Shown one piece after another: positions 1 to 5,105 of a stretch of DNA of 7,356 nucleotides (positions are counted from its first letter, which is position 1; every line of letters starts with the position of its first letter). Origin of the DNA: Arenicella sp. (lineage in GTDB: Bacteria > Pseudomonadota > Gammaproteobacteria > Arenicellales > Arenicellaceae). Below the pieces are notes generated by a model, which was not told the DNA's origin, did not search any database, and saw only the letters and a list, made by a program, of their open reading frames with translations. Made by a program: the position numbers and the translations under genes. The stretch spans positions 1-7,356 of the forward strand of contig JAESTB010000367.1 in the NCBI GenBank assembly GCA_016763815.1, given 5' to 3'.

Positions 1-48
1 CGATGATAGTGTGGATTGCCCATGTGAAAGTAGGACATTGCCAGATTT
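1..48 (+). rRNA. rrf: 5S ribosomal RNA, 3' part
   Basis: The first 48 bases align by eye with the last 50 bases of Escherichia coli 5S rRNA. Shared blocks include CGATGATAGTGTGG (E. coli CGATGGTAGTGTGG), CCCATG, AAAGTAGG and the closing TGCCAG that pairs with the 5' end of the molecule. The 5' part, about 70 bases, lies outside the window. A terminator follows 7 bases later, so this is the distal end of an rRNA operon and the window starts inside it. The exact mature 3' end, about base 47 or 48, is estimated from the alignment. Confidence 0.93.
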
Positions 49-55
49 ATATACG

Positions 56-88
56 AGCCCCAGTAGAGCGATCTACGGGGGCTTTTTT
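56..88 (+). terminator. Rho-independent terminator of the rRNA operon
   Basis: AGCCCC (56-61) pairs with GGGGCT (78-83), and GTAGA (63-67) pairs with TCTAC (72-76). One A/G mismatch separates the two helices and the loop is GCGA (68-71). The right arm runs into six Ts (83-88). This is a textbook intrinsic terminator placed directly after 5S rRNA. Confidence 0.92.
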
Positions 89-265
89 ATTGTCGGCGAA
101 TAAGTGGTTAATCGTCGAAGCAATCGCGTTGTAGAAAGAGAGAGCCGGCTCGCCTCTATTTATCGAAATATCCACCTAGACTGTAAGCGTCTAGTAAACG
201 ACAGACTATTCAATCCGGGCCCTCAAGCTATTGTCATTTCGCATAAACGCTTGATGACAATAACC

Positions 266-553
266 ATGAACAGAAGATCAAAAACGCAGTGGGCACAATT
301 GATAGAAGATCAGAATTTGTGTGGTATGAGTGCGACTAAATTTTGTCGGCGAAAGGAGATAAAGCCGAAGTATTCTAGCCATCAAAAACTACTTAGTCGA
401 GATAATTCGTTTGTGCGGGCTATTCCAGATGCCTCGGCAGTGAAGTTTGGCCGAGGCTCGATTAAACCTGGAATTATTGAGCTGGAGGGGACGATAGAAT
501 CGTTGCGTGAGTCGCTCGCGGCACTAATAATTACGCTACATGAACTGGTTTAG
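266..553 (+). CDS. IS66-type accessory protein TnpA-like, orphan
   Basis: The 95-residue product resembles the small first protein (TnpA) of IS66-family insertion sequences, a helix-turn-helix-like accessory protein required for transposition. The family pattern is visible in order: an N-terminal RRSKTQWAQLIEDQ (residues 3-16), SATKFCRR (22-29) followed by a lysine-tyrosine pair (35-36), FVRA (49-52), and an IELEG segment (71-75) leading into a hydrophobic end. The reading frame is open back to a GTG at 104, but similarity begins at the ATG at 266, so I place the start there; no good Shine-Dalgarno is seen. The usual partners tnpB and tnpC are absent: a terminator follows at 562 and then an unrelated gene on the other strand. 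The conserved KYFSLRRR-like stretch is eroded to KYSSHQK. It is either a relic of an IS66 element or a domesticated orphan. The family call is from recalled patterns, not a search. Confidence 0.72.
   Translation: MNRRSKTQWAQLIEDQNLCGMSATKFCRRKEIKPKYSSHQKLLSRDNSFVRAIPDASAVKFGRGSIKPGIIELEGTIESLRESLAALIITLHELV
431..457. repeat. 8-bp inverted repeat inside the TnpA-like gene
   Basis: GCCTCGGC (431-438) and GCCGAGGC (450-457) are exact reverse complements around an 11-base loop. The 9-mer GCCGAGGCT (450-458) occurs again at 560-568, where it forms the left arm of the downstream terminator. The upstream GCCTCGGC could therefore pair with either copy. A regulatory role is speculative. Confidence 0.5.
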
Positions 554-561
554 TAACCTGC

Positions 562-585
562 CGAGGCTTAGCGAGCTTCGTTTTT
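562..585 (+). terminator. Intrinsic terminator after the TnpA-like gene
   Basis: CGAGGCT (562-568) pairs with AGCTTCG (574-580), with one G-T wobble and a 5-base loop, followed by five Ts (581-585). It lies 8 bases past the stop codon of the TnpA-like gene. It therefore closes that gene as a single-gene transcript and argues against a lost downstream tnpB in the same transcript. Confidence 0.65.
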
Positions 586-694
586 GTAACGGTTTCTAAT
601 CGCGATTACTCTCATTTTTTGAGGAGAATTATAATAAATTGATCGCGGGCTGTAATAAAAGACTTAATTTTATTTTGTATCAGCTGTGGCGTTT

Positions 695-1816
695 TCAGGT
701 ATGCAGAGGAAACAGCTTTTTATAAAGGTGTCCTTCTCGAAATCTACGTTCTTGATGAAAAGAATCGAATTTCCATTCTATATCCCTACCCGTAGTCTTA
801 ATTTTTCCACGCAATTTATAATCAGGGTTTACTCCATTACTCGATGGCGCCATCTCACAATTGATTTCTATCTCATCACCAGCGATAACAGAAACGCCGT
901 CACCAAAAGCTGGAAAGTATACTGGCGCCCAACTAGTTTGCTGATTATAACTATCTATTACACCGCCCTCGAGATCAACCCATAGGTTTATCCATAGCAA
1001 AAATCCATCTAAACGGCCCGGCTTTGTAATCTCGAGTGAAGTCTCAAAGTTATATTCACTTTTAATTTCTTTGTCAAAAAACAAATCTTCTATTACTCCA
1101 GAAGTAGACAAAATATTAGTTTGAGGGAAATCGCTGATACACAACCTGCAATCAAAAGGATAACCAATGCTATTCATTACATCTTCTACTGATTTCATTG
1201 GTATTAATCCAACCAACGGAAATGGTCTATCATCAAAACCAGAGCTAGAATACAATTCATCAGGGAGCATTACTGCTGCAATCTTAGTTGCACACCTTTC
1301 CGGTATCATAACTGCATCCGGCTTCATGAAGCGCTTTCTTGCATCTGCCAACGCAACGCACACGCCCTCTGAACTACCAATCGTGCCTATAATTTCTGAC
1401 ACGCACACATCGACTTTCTCAGGCAGATTGACTTCGAGAGATTTACCGTAAATTAAAGATATTTTATCCTCTAAACCTAAGTCGATTATTTTTGCAGATG
1501 CTTTTTCGTATGACTCAAGAATTTCTTCAATAGCGTAAACCTTCTTTGCGCCAGCCTCTACGCTAGCTAATGTCCAATTAAGATCAGCGCCCGTCCCTAT
1601 ATCCAATACAACCTTGCCCGAGACAAATTTATTTACAGCATTAAAGTACTTACTAGTTCTAACTCGGTCCGTTGTCATCATACGATAGGCATTCACATCG
1701 TAAACGGGGTACTCGCCTAATGATGCCCAAAACAGAGGCGATCTCCCATAGTTTGCTCCACGATGCAATGCGACATCAATTTCCGAACTTCCAATAGTTA
1801 CTTTTTTTGTCTTCAT
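695..1816 (-). CDS. PRMT-like class I SAM-dependent methyltransferase
   Basis: The product (373 residues from the ATG at 1816) has the layout of a protein arginine N-methyltransferase. In order: YPVYDVNAYRMM then DRVRT (about 36-54), matching the N-terminal PRMT helix with its DxVRT motif; SAM motif I VLDIGTGADL (70-79); post-I VYAIE (93-97) with an acidic end; a double-E loop SEIIGTIGSSE with Glu141 and Glu150 nine residues apart, as in PRMT1; and TSW (294-296) where PRMTs have THW. A beta-rich C-terminal half containing a GDEIEI segment fits the PRMT barrel. Length fits the family (about 350 for the core). Substrate is unknown; a protein arginine is possible, but a small molecule or peptide is equally open. 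An in-frame ATG at 1828 would add four residues, but AAGGA sits just before the 1816 ATG, so that start is preferred. Canonical PRMTs are mainly eukaryotic, so a bacterial copy is unusual. It is same-strand with, but 400 bases from, the second methyltransferase. Confidence 0.77.
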   Translation of the reverse strand: MKTKKVTIGSSEIDVALHRGANYGRSPLFWASLGEYPVYDVNAYRMMTTDRVRTSKYFNAVNKFVSGKVVLDIGTGADLNWTLASVEAGAKKVYAIEEILESYEKASAKIIDLGLEDKISLIYGKSLEVNLPEKVDVCVSEIIGTIGSSEGVCVALADARKRFMKPDAVMIPERCATKIAAVMLPDELYSSSGFDDRPFPLVGLIPMKSVEDVMNSIGYPFDCRLCISDFPQTNILSTSGVIEDLFFDKEIKSEYNFETSLEITKPGRLDGFLLWINLWVDLEGGVIDSYNQQTSWAPVYFPAFGDGVSVIAGDEIEINCEMAPSSNGVNPDYKLRGKIKTTGRDIEWKFDSFHQERRFREGHLYKKLFPLHT

Positions 1817-1820
1817 AAAA

Positions 1821-1825
1821 TCCTT
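1821..1825 (-). promoter_or_regulatory. Ribosome binding site deciding the PRMT-like start
   Basis: On the minus strand AAGGA lies 4 bases before the ATG at 1816. It lies downstream of the alternative in-frame ATG at 1828, so it supports the shorter protein. Spacing is slightly tight but workable. Confidence 0.55.
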
Positions 1826-1828
1826 CAT

Positions 1829-2218
1829 TCCGTAATGTATGTAGTCTATATTTAAATGATTACTAGCGATTCACTAGCCTCGCAACGATCGATTGCTGAT
1901 TTACCCACAGATGCGAGAGAGCGCCAACTCGTTGGGTGGGAATTCGATATTAGGCTATTACAAACAATATCTATAACCGGACCCTAAGCATAGCTACTTA
2001 AACACTTTGATTGAACTTCAGCCAGCTGAGGGCGAAGTTTAAAATAAAACATTCGGTGTAACCCATTCTCCTCGTCGACTAACAGCTGTCGGATAAATCC
2101 GGTTCGGAGTATCACTTGGCACGCGTGTTGAGAGCTATTCTAATATGCCCTTCAGAGTTTTTTACAAACTAAAAACCTGGCTAGATAATGCATTTTTTCA
2201 CAAATAAAAAAAGGTGCA
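1829..2218. other. Intergenic region between the two methyltransferase genes
   Basis: About 390 bases with frequent stops on both strands and no ORF I can support. It holds a strong hairpin at 2011-2042 and a 15-base match to a conserved 16S rRNA segment at 1858-1872. Next to the 2219 stop codon is an AT-rich inverted repeat (ATGCA 2188-2192 and TGCAT 2215-2219) that could mark the 3' end of the upstream transcript, although no T-tract follows its far arm. No clear minus-strand promoter for the PRMT-like gene was found. The gap makes a tight operon of the two methyltransferases unlikely. Confidence 0.6.
2011..2042. repeat. Intergenic hairpin, about 12 bp stem
   Basis: Read on the plus strand, TTGAACTTC (2011-2019) plus GCC (2021-2023) pairs with GGC (2031-2033) plus GAAGTTTAA (2034-2042). 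There is a single bulged A at 2020, one G-T wobble and a 7-base loop. No T-tract follows on either strand, so it is not a standard terminator. It could act as an RNA processing or stability element, or be the remnant of a small interspersed repeat. Confidence 0.55.
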
Positions 2219-3025
2219 TCAATTTGTGTCTGCCATCTTAATGCCTTTAACGATAAGCCCAGAAAATACGGCGAAAAAACAGCCACGTTGGTTTGCTCCC
2301 TCCAATTCCTTCCACCATTTATCGTACTCTAATTGCGATATAACTCCAGTCCTCAGACCTACTTTCATGCCTCCATCAACCATCGCCTTATAAACAAAAT
2401 AAGACACCGGAAACATCTGAGGCTCAACCTGAATATCGATCAAATCGGCATTCCTAAAGTGACGAAAAATAGACCCGCCGGCTCGAGGATTAGGTACCGA
2501 CTGTTCCATCAGGGAATTTACCTTTCCCGCTAATTCAGTCATCGATGTATCAATGACTGTTCCACTATAGTCAAAGTCAAATATTAATACCTCTCCACCT
2601 GGCCGTGTAACACGCACCATCTCGGAAACCATGCCAAGAGGGTCAGACATATATTCTAATACTCTTTCTGCACGAACCAGATCAAAGCGATTGTCAGGAA
2701 AATTTAATTTATCTGCGCTCCCTGTCAAAAATTCAACAGGTAAGCCTTTGTCCGATAATCGCACCCGAGCTTCTGCAATTACCTCTGCACTAAGGTCGAC
2801 ACCGATCACCTGGCCATTTGTTCCTACCAAACCAGCAAACTTCTCAACTTCTTGACCTAAACCACAGCCGACATCTAGAACGTTGTCACCCTTTTTAATA
2901 GAGCACATGGACTGCATTTTTTCTTTACACTTTTGAATAAAATCTAAGCCATCGGCTGCATCTAACCACCTTATTACATCCCCAGAAGAATGGATTTCAT
3001 TGACAATTTCAAAGTTGTTTTTCAT
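2219..3025 (-). CDS. Class I SAM-dependent methyltransferase, UbiE/Methyltransf_11-like
   Basis: The 268-residue product is a cytosolic SAM-dependent methyltransferase of the small-molecule type. Visible are motif I VLDVGCGLG (49-57), post-I GVD with Asp77 for the SAM ribose, the adenine-side segment GSADKLNFPDNRFD (102-115), and the RPGGEVLIFD strand-turn (141-150). The region after about 155 is the variable substrate-binding part and gives no clue to the substrate. UbiE, menaquinone and natural-product O/N/C-methyltransferases all share this core. The ATG at 3025 has GGAG six bases upstream on its strand. An in-frame ATG at 3037 would add four residues but overlaps no ribosome binding site. 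A possible -10 hexamer TATGAT lies at 3051-3046, without a good -35. The start codon overlaps the stop of a doubtful small ORF as TAATG. Confidence 0.88.
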   Translation of the reverse strand: MKNNFEIVNEIHSSGDVIRWLDAADGLDFIQKCKEKMQSMCSIKKGDNVLDVGCGLGQEVEKFAGLVGTNGQVIGVDLSAEVIAEARVRLSDKGLPVEFLTGSADKLNFPDNRFDLVRAERVLEYMSDPLGMVSEMVRVTRPGGEVLIFDFDYSGTVIDTSMTELAGKVNSLMEQSVPNPRAGGSIFRHFRNADLIDIQVEPQMFPVSYFVYKAMVDGGMKVGLRTGVISQLEYDKWWKELEGANQRGCFFAVFSGLIVKGIKMADTN

Positions 3026-3267
3026 TAGTTTCTCCATTGTATAAAATCATACACTACTCGAGCAACTGATTCATGCGCGCCAGCATTATTGATGTTTTTT
3101 GACAAACGGCCAGACGATGTATTGTGTCGTTGGACCTCTAGAATCAAACAGCGTTGAGTCAGCAACATTACCGCCGTTGTGATGGCAAATAGGCCGGCTC
3201 GGTTGGCGTGGGTATGACTGTAAAAACGTGAGATGTATCGCGCCGTGCCGATATAAAACGATACCAA
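3025..3267 (-). CDS. Doubtful small ORF abutting the methyltransferase
   Basis: An 80-codon frame whose TAA overlaps the methyltransferase ATG (TAATG), the arrangement typical of translationally coupled genes. It has only a TTG at its 5' end, two codons after an in-frame stop, and no Shine-Dalgarno there. An internal ATG at 3168 would give 47 residues ending RVVYDFIQWRN, with only a weak GGCGG before it. One hydrophobic stretch is present (GLFAITTAVMLL). I recognise no family. It may be a leader or small coupled peptide, or chance. The overlap is the only positive evidence. Confidence 0.2.
   Translation of the reverse strand: MVSFYIGTARYISRFYSHTHANRAGLFAITTAVMLLTQRCLILEVQRHNTSSGRLSKNINNAGAHESVARVVYDFIQWRN
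3032..3035 (-). promoter_or_regulatory. Ribosome binding site deciding the 3025 start
   Basis: Minus-strand GGAG stands 6 bases before the ATG at 3025 and inside the codons that a start at 3037 would use. It favours the shorter protein. Confidence 0.6.
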
Positions 3268-3599
3268 GAATTATCGATAAACCGCCTAGGAGTTGCCAAT
3301 AGTATGTTGAGTTAAAGCAGTAGCTACGTGTTGCACACCGTACCTGAACTGAGCTTGTTCTGGACAAGGTTTGAAATAAAACCGTGTGGGTGTTTAGCTT
3401 TTTCGGCTGCGGATCCTCATCAGGCTGCGCACCACGGGTGCCCATAGCAACAATAAAACGATAACGAGGACGTATATATGTCAGCGCAACCCAATTTCAT
3501 CTGTTTGAAGCAATCATGATGGTCGTTGAGTTTTAATGTTAGTCAGGATTATTTTGGCCTAAGGCTCCGCTTGGCTTGATACTATTGAGGTATCCATAA
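3038..3599. other. Long region without a convincing gene
   Basis: Apart from the small doubtful frames described separately, I see no gene with family resemblance here. A minus-strand open frame at 3086-3445 contains one hydrophobic segment (YYWQLLGGLSIILGIVLY), but it lacks a ribosome binding site, resembles nothing I know and overlaps the competing frame 3025-3267. A small hairpin GCACC/GGTGC lies at 3429-3441. The stretch looks like decayed or foreign spacer DNA. Confidence 0.55.
3478..3519 (+). CDS. Possible 13-residue peptide ORF with good ribosome binding site
   Basis: ATG at 3478 is preceded by GAGG (3466-3469) at the ideal 8-base spacing and encodes MSAQPNFICLKQS before a TGA. The signal could be the beginning of a gene broken by a premature stop, or a short leader peptide. 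A further plus-strand small frame with its own GAGG begins at 3600. No homologue is recognised and chance is possible. Confidence 0.18.
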   Translation: MSAQPNFICLKQS

Positions 3600-3746
3600 A
3601 TGTCTAATTTATTTTCTGCAGATATACTAAAAGATAGCAGGCCGCTTACAGCCGAGAGGTTTGCTCCATCGACGATCACTAGCTTACGCGCCATTTTTTG
3701 TTTTAATAGCCACCGGTTATTTGTAAGAAATCGTCGTCATTTATGA
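3600..3746 (+). CDS. Possible 48-residue small protein or gene start fragment
   Basis: ATG at 3600 follows GAGG (3587-3590) with 9-base spacing and opens a 48-codon frame beginning MSNLFSADILKDSRPLTAER. The N-terminal 33 residues look protein-like; the rest overlaps, in antisense, the truncated glycosyltransferase frame and looks like noise. A competing minus-strand frame (3694-3539, 51 codons, starting MARKLVIVDGANL) covers much of the same DNA without a ribosome binding site. At most one of them is real. I recognise no family. Confidence 0.22.
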   Translation: MSNLFSADILKDSRPLTAERFAPSTITSLRAIFCFNSHRLFVRNRRHL

Positions 3747-3993
3747 CGTATATTTTCTCGAAGTATTTCTTAACTAAAGGGTTTCTGGATAGCATCTTGG
3801 CGTAAGATTGAAGTTTGAATGAGCAGTTTTCGAAGATAATGATAATGTCTGCTTGTTCGGGCTTTGAGCAAAAAACGGCCATATCTGACCTTAGGTTATC
3901 TTGATGAAACTGGGTCGATGTGCCCTCGTATTCCGTAACTAACGGGCTGTCTAGTTGAGTCGCGAGATGAATTTGTAGTTTTTTCTCTGACAA
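3703..3993 (-). pseudogene. Truncated exostosin-like glycosyltransferase fragment
   Basis: The frame encodes a protein-like sequence with ADIIIIFE (about residues 48-55), then NPLVKKYFEKIYVINDDD (about 71-88), ending ITGGY and a stop. That order (buried strand, N-P-L-V-K-Y, Y/F-V-I-N-D, then a glycine-tyrosine turn) recalls the N-terminal half of bacterial exostosin/GT47-like sugar transferases, in which the chain continues for 200 or more residues. Here it ends at 96 residues from the only plausible start, a TTG at 3993. The frame is open upstream to 4086 with sensible sequence but no ATG. Lack of both a proper start and the C-terminal catalytic half points to a relic. The family call is tentative; it could instead be an intact small protein of unknown role. 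Confidence 0.42.
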
Positions 3994-4074
3994 GTCGTTA
4001 TGCCGTTTTGCCGAATATAGTGATACCCATGAGGCTAGTCGAATGCAGTTGAATTTAAAACTATTAGCTAACGG

Positions 4075-4102
4075 CTTTAAGTCGACTTAAAGTAGACTAC
4101 TT
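4075..4102. promoter_or_regulatory. Two overlapping palindromes, possible operator
   Basis: CTTTAAGTCGACTTAAAG (4075-4092) is an 18-bp perfect palindrome. A second dyad, AAGTAG-A-CTACTT (4090-4102), overlaps its right end. They lie about 230 bases upstream of the first operon gene and just upstream of a GATAAT (4134-4139) that could be a -10 box, though no good -35 accompanies it. Such symmetry suits a dimeric regulator, for example TetR or MarR type. No regulator gene is present in the window, so the operator role is inference. Confidence 0.45.
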
Positions 4103-4167
4103 GTCTATGGCTGATGGGTTTTGTTCATACTTCGATAATCTAATTGGCGCTAAATTAACATTAGCGA

Positions 4168-4224
4168 CCACCGACTATTTATATTAACTGCCACCGACCA
4201 TTTATATTAACCGCCACCGACTAT
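4168..4224. repeat. 23-bp tandem repeat, about 2.5 copies
   Basis: The units at 4168-4190 and 4191-4213 differ at only two of 23 positions, and a third partial copy of 11 bases follows at 4214-4224. Each full unit starts CCACCGAC and continues with TTTATATTAAC. A degraded AAATTAAC at 4152-4159 may be the tail of an earlier unit. Short iterated repeats are known at the ends of IS21-family elements and in some regulatory or replication regions. No transposase lies beside this one. Confidence 0.85.
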
Positions 4225-4324
4225 GAGTCGCTTGCCACGAGTTTATGCAGGTACTTCTATTGACGACATGACGGCTTCAAGAAAAGTGGTAAGCTCTAGC
4301 AAACTAGTCACTACAAACGTCAAC

Positions 4325-5098
4325 ATGAAATTAAATAATAAGGTAGCGGTAATAACCGGCGGTGCATCAGGCTTGGGCGAAGCAACATTAAGGCGCTTTG
4401 TCGCAAATGGTGTTAAGTGCTCGATTTTCGATTTAAATGATGATCGCGGAAATGCGTTAGTAGCAGAACTTGGTGCTAATGTTATCTATATTAAAACCGA
4501 TGTCACAGACGAACAAAGCGTTGAAGCTGCGATTGCGCGTACGGTTGAGAGTTTTGGTTCGATTCATATCAACTGCAATTACGCTGGCATTGGTCACGGA
4601 GAAAAAACGGTCGGTAAAGAAAATAAACCTCACGCACTGGACGCTTACAAACGTGTGGTCGATATCAACTTAATTGGTACCTTCAATGTGTTAAGGCTTT
4701 GCGCCGCGCAAATGAGCAAACAAGATCTTATCGACGAAGACAGTGGTCGTGGTGTTATTTTGAATACCGCATCGGTCGCAGGTCAAGAGGGTCAGATAGG
4801 GCAGGCAGCCTATGCAGCTACCAAAGGTGCGCTGATCGGCAGCACTATTTGTTTAGCGCGCGATTTAGCTGAGCACCGTATTCGAGTTAACACGATTGTG
4901 CCGGGCTTGATTCATACGCCGCTATTTGATGCGCTACCAGAAAATGTCTATCAAACATTAGAATCGTCAGTTTTAAACCCCAAGCGATTAGGAAAGCCTG
5001 ATGAAATTGCTCACCTTGCACAGTACTTGGTTGAAAACGATTATATGAACGGTGAGAGCGTGAGAATGGATGGCGGCATCCGTATGCAGGCTCGATAA
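4325..5098 (+). CDS. SDR family NAD-dependent dehydrogenase, HSD10-like
   Basis: A 257-residue classical short-chain dehydrogenase closest in pattern to HSD17B10, the type 2 3-hydroxyacyl-CoA / 2-methyl-3-hydroxybutyryl-CoA dehydrogenase. Features: TGGASGLG cofactor loop (11-18), Asp36 at the end of the second strand, which favours NAD over NADP, NYAG (85-88) in place of NNAG, catalytic Asn115, Ser150, Tyr163 and Lys167 (YAATK), EGQIGQAAY before the tyrosine as in HSD10, and a C-terminus DGGIRMQ like the HSD10 tail. The expected reaction is oxidation of a 3-hydroxyacyl-CoA or similar alcohol. The frame is open to an ATG at 4223, but the 34 extra residues have no SDR counterpart and begin in the tandem repeat, so the ATG at 4325 is chosen; neither has a clear Shine-Dalgarno. 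It is the first gene of the operon and ends 7 bases before the monooxygenase. Confidence 0.92.
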   Translation: MKLNNKVAVITGGASGLGEATLRRFVANGVKCSIFDLNDDRGNALVAELGANVIYIKTDVTDEQSVEAAIARTVESFGSIHINCNYAGIGHGEKTVGKENKPHALDAYKRVVDINLIGTFNVLRLCAAQMSKQDLIDEDSGRGVILNTASVAGQEGQIGQAAYAATKGALIGSTICLARDLAEHRIRVNTIVPGLIHTPLFDALPENVYQTLESSVLNPKRLGKPDEIAHLAQYLVENDYMNGESVRMDGGIRMQAR

Positions 5099-5105
5099 CC
5101 ACATT

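Noticed and set aside
104..265. Extension of the TnpA-like protein to a GTG at 104
   Set aside because: The 54 extra residues show no IS66 TnpA similarity and no ribosome binding site precedes the GTG; family similarity starts at the ATG at 266.
599..674. Inverted repeats CGCGAT/ATCGCG (601-606, 642-647) and AATAAAA/TTTTATT (654-660, 668-674) as a terminator of the PRMT-like gene
   Set aside because: Arms are short or AT-only, loops are long or weak, and no proper T-tract follows on the minus strand.
686..1451. Plus-strand open frames over the PRMT-like gene (686-985 and 1167-1451)
   Set aside because: They are antisense to a gene with clear motifs and have no protein-like pattern of their own.
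2333..2855. Plus-strand open frames over the second methyltransferase
   Set aside because: Antisense shadows of a well-supported gene.
695..3267. A RiPP or other peptide natural-product cluster built around the methyltransferases
   Set aside because: No recognisable precursor, cyclase, radical SAM enzyme, protease or exporter is present; only the TAATG small frame hints at a peptide.
3086..3445. Minus-strand 119-codon frame with a hydrophobic segment
   Set aside because: No ribosome binding site, no recognisable family, and it overlaps another weak frame in the same DNA; a frame-fused membrane protein was considered but nothing supports it.
4223..4324. Longer N-terminus of the dehydrogenase from the ATG at 4223
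   Set aside because: SDR proteins of this type begin a few residues before the first beta strand; the extra 34 residues have no counterpart and start inside the tandem repeat.
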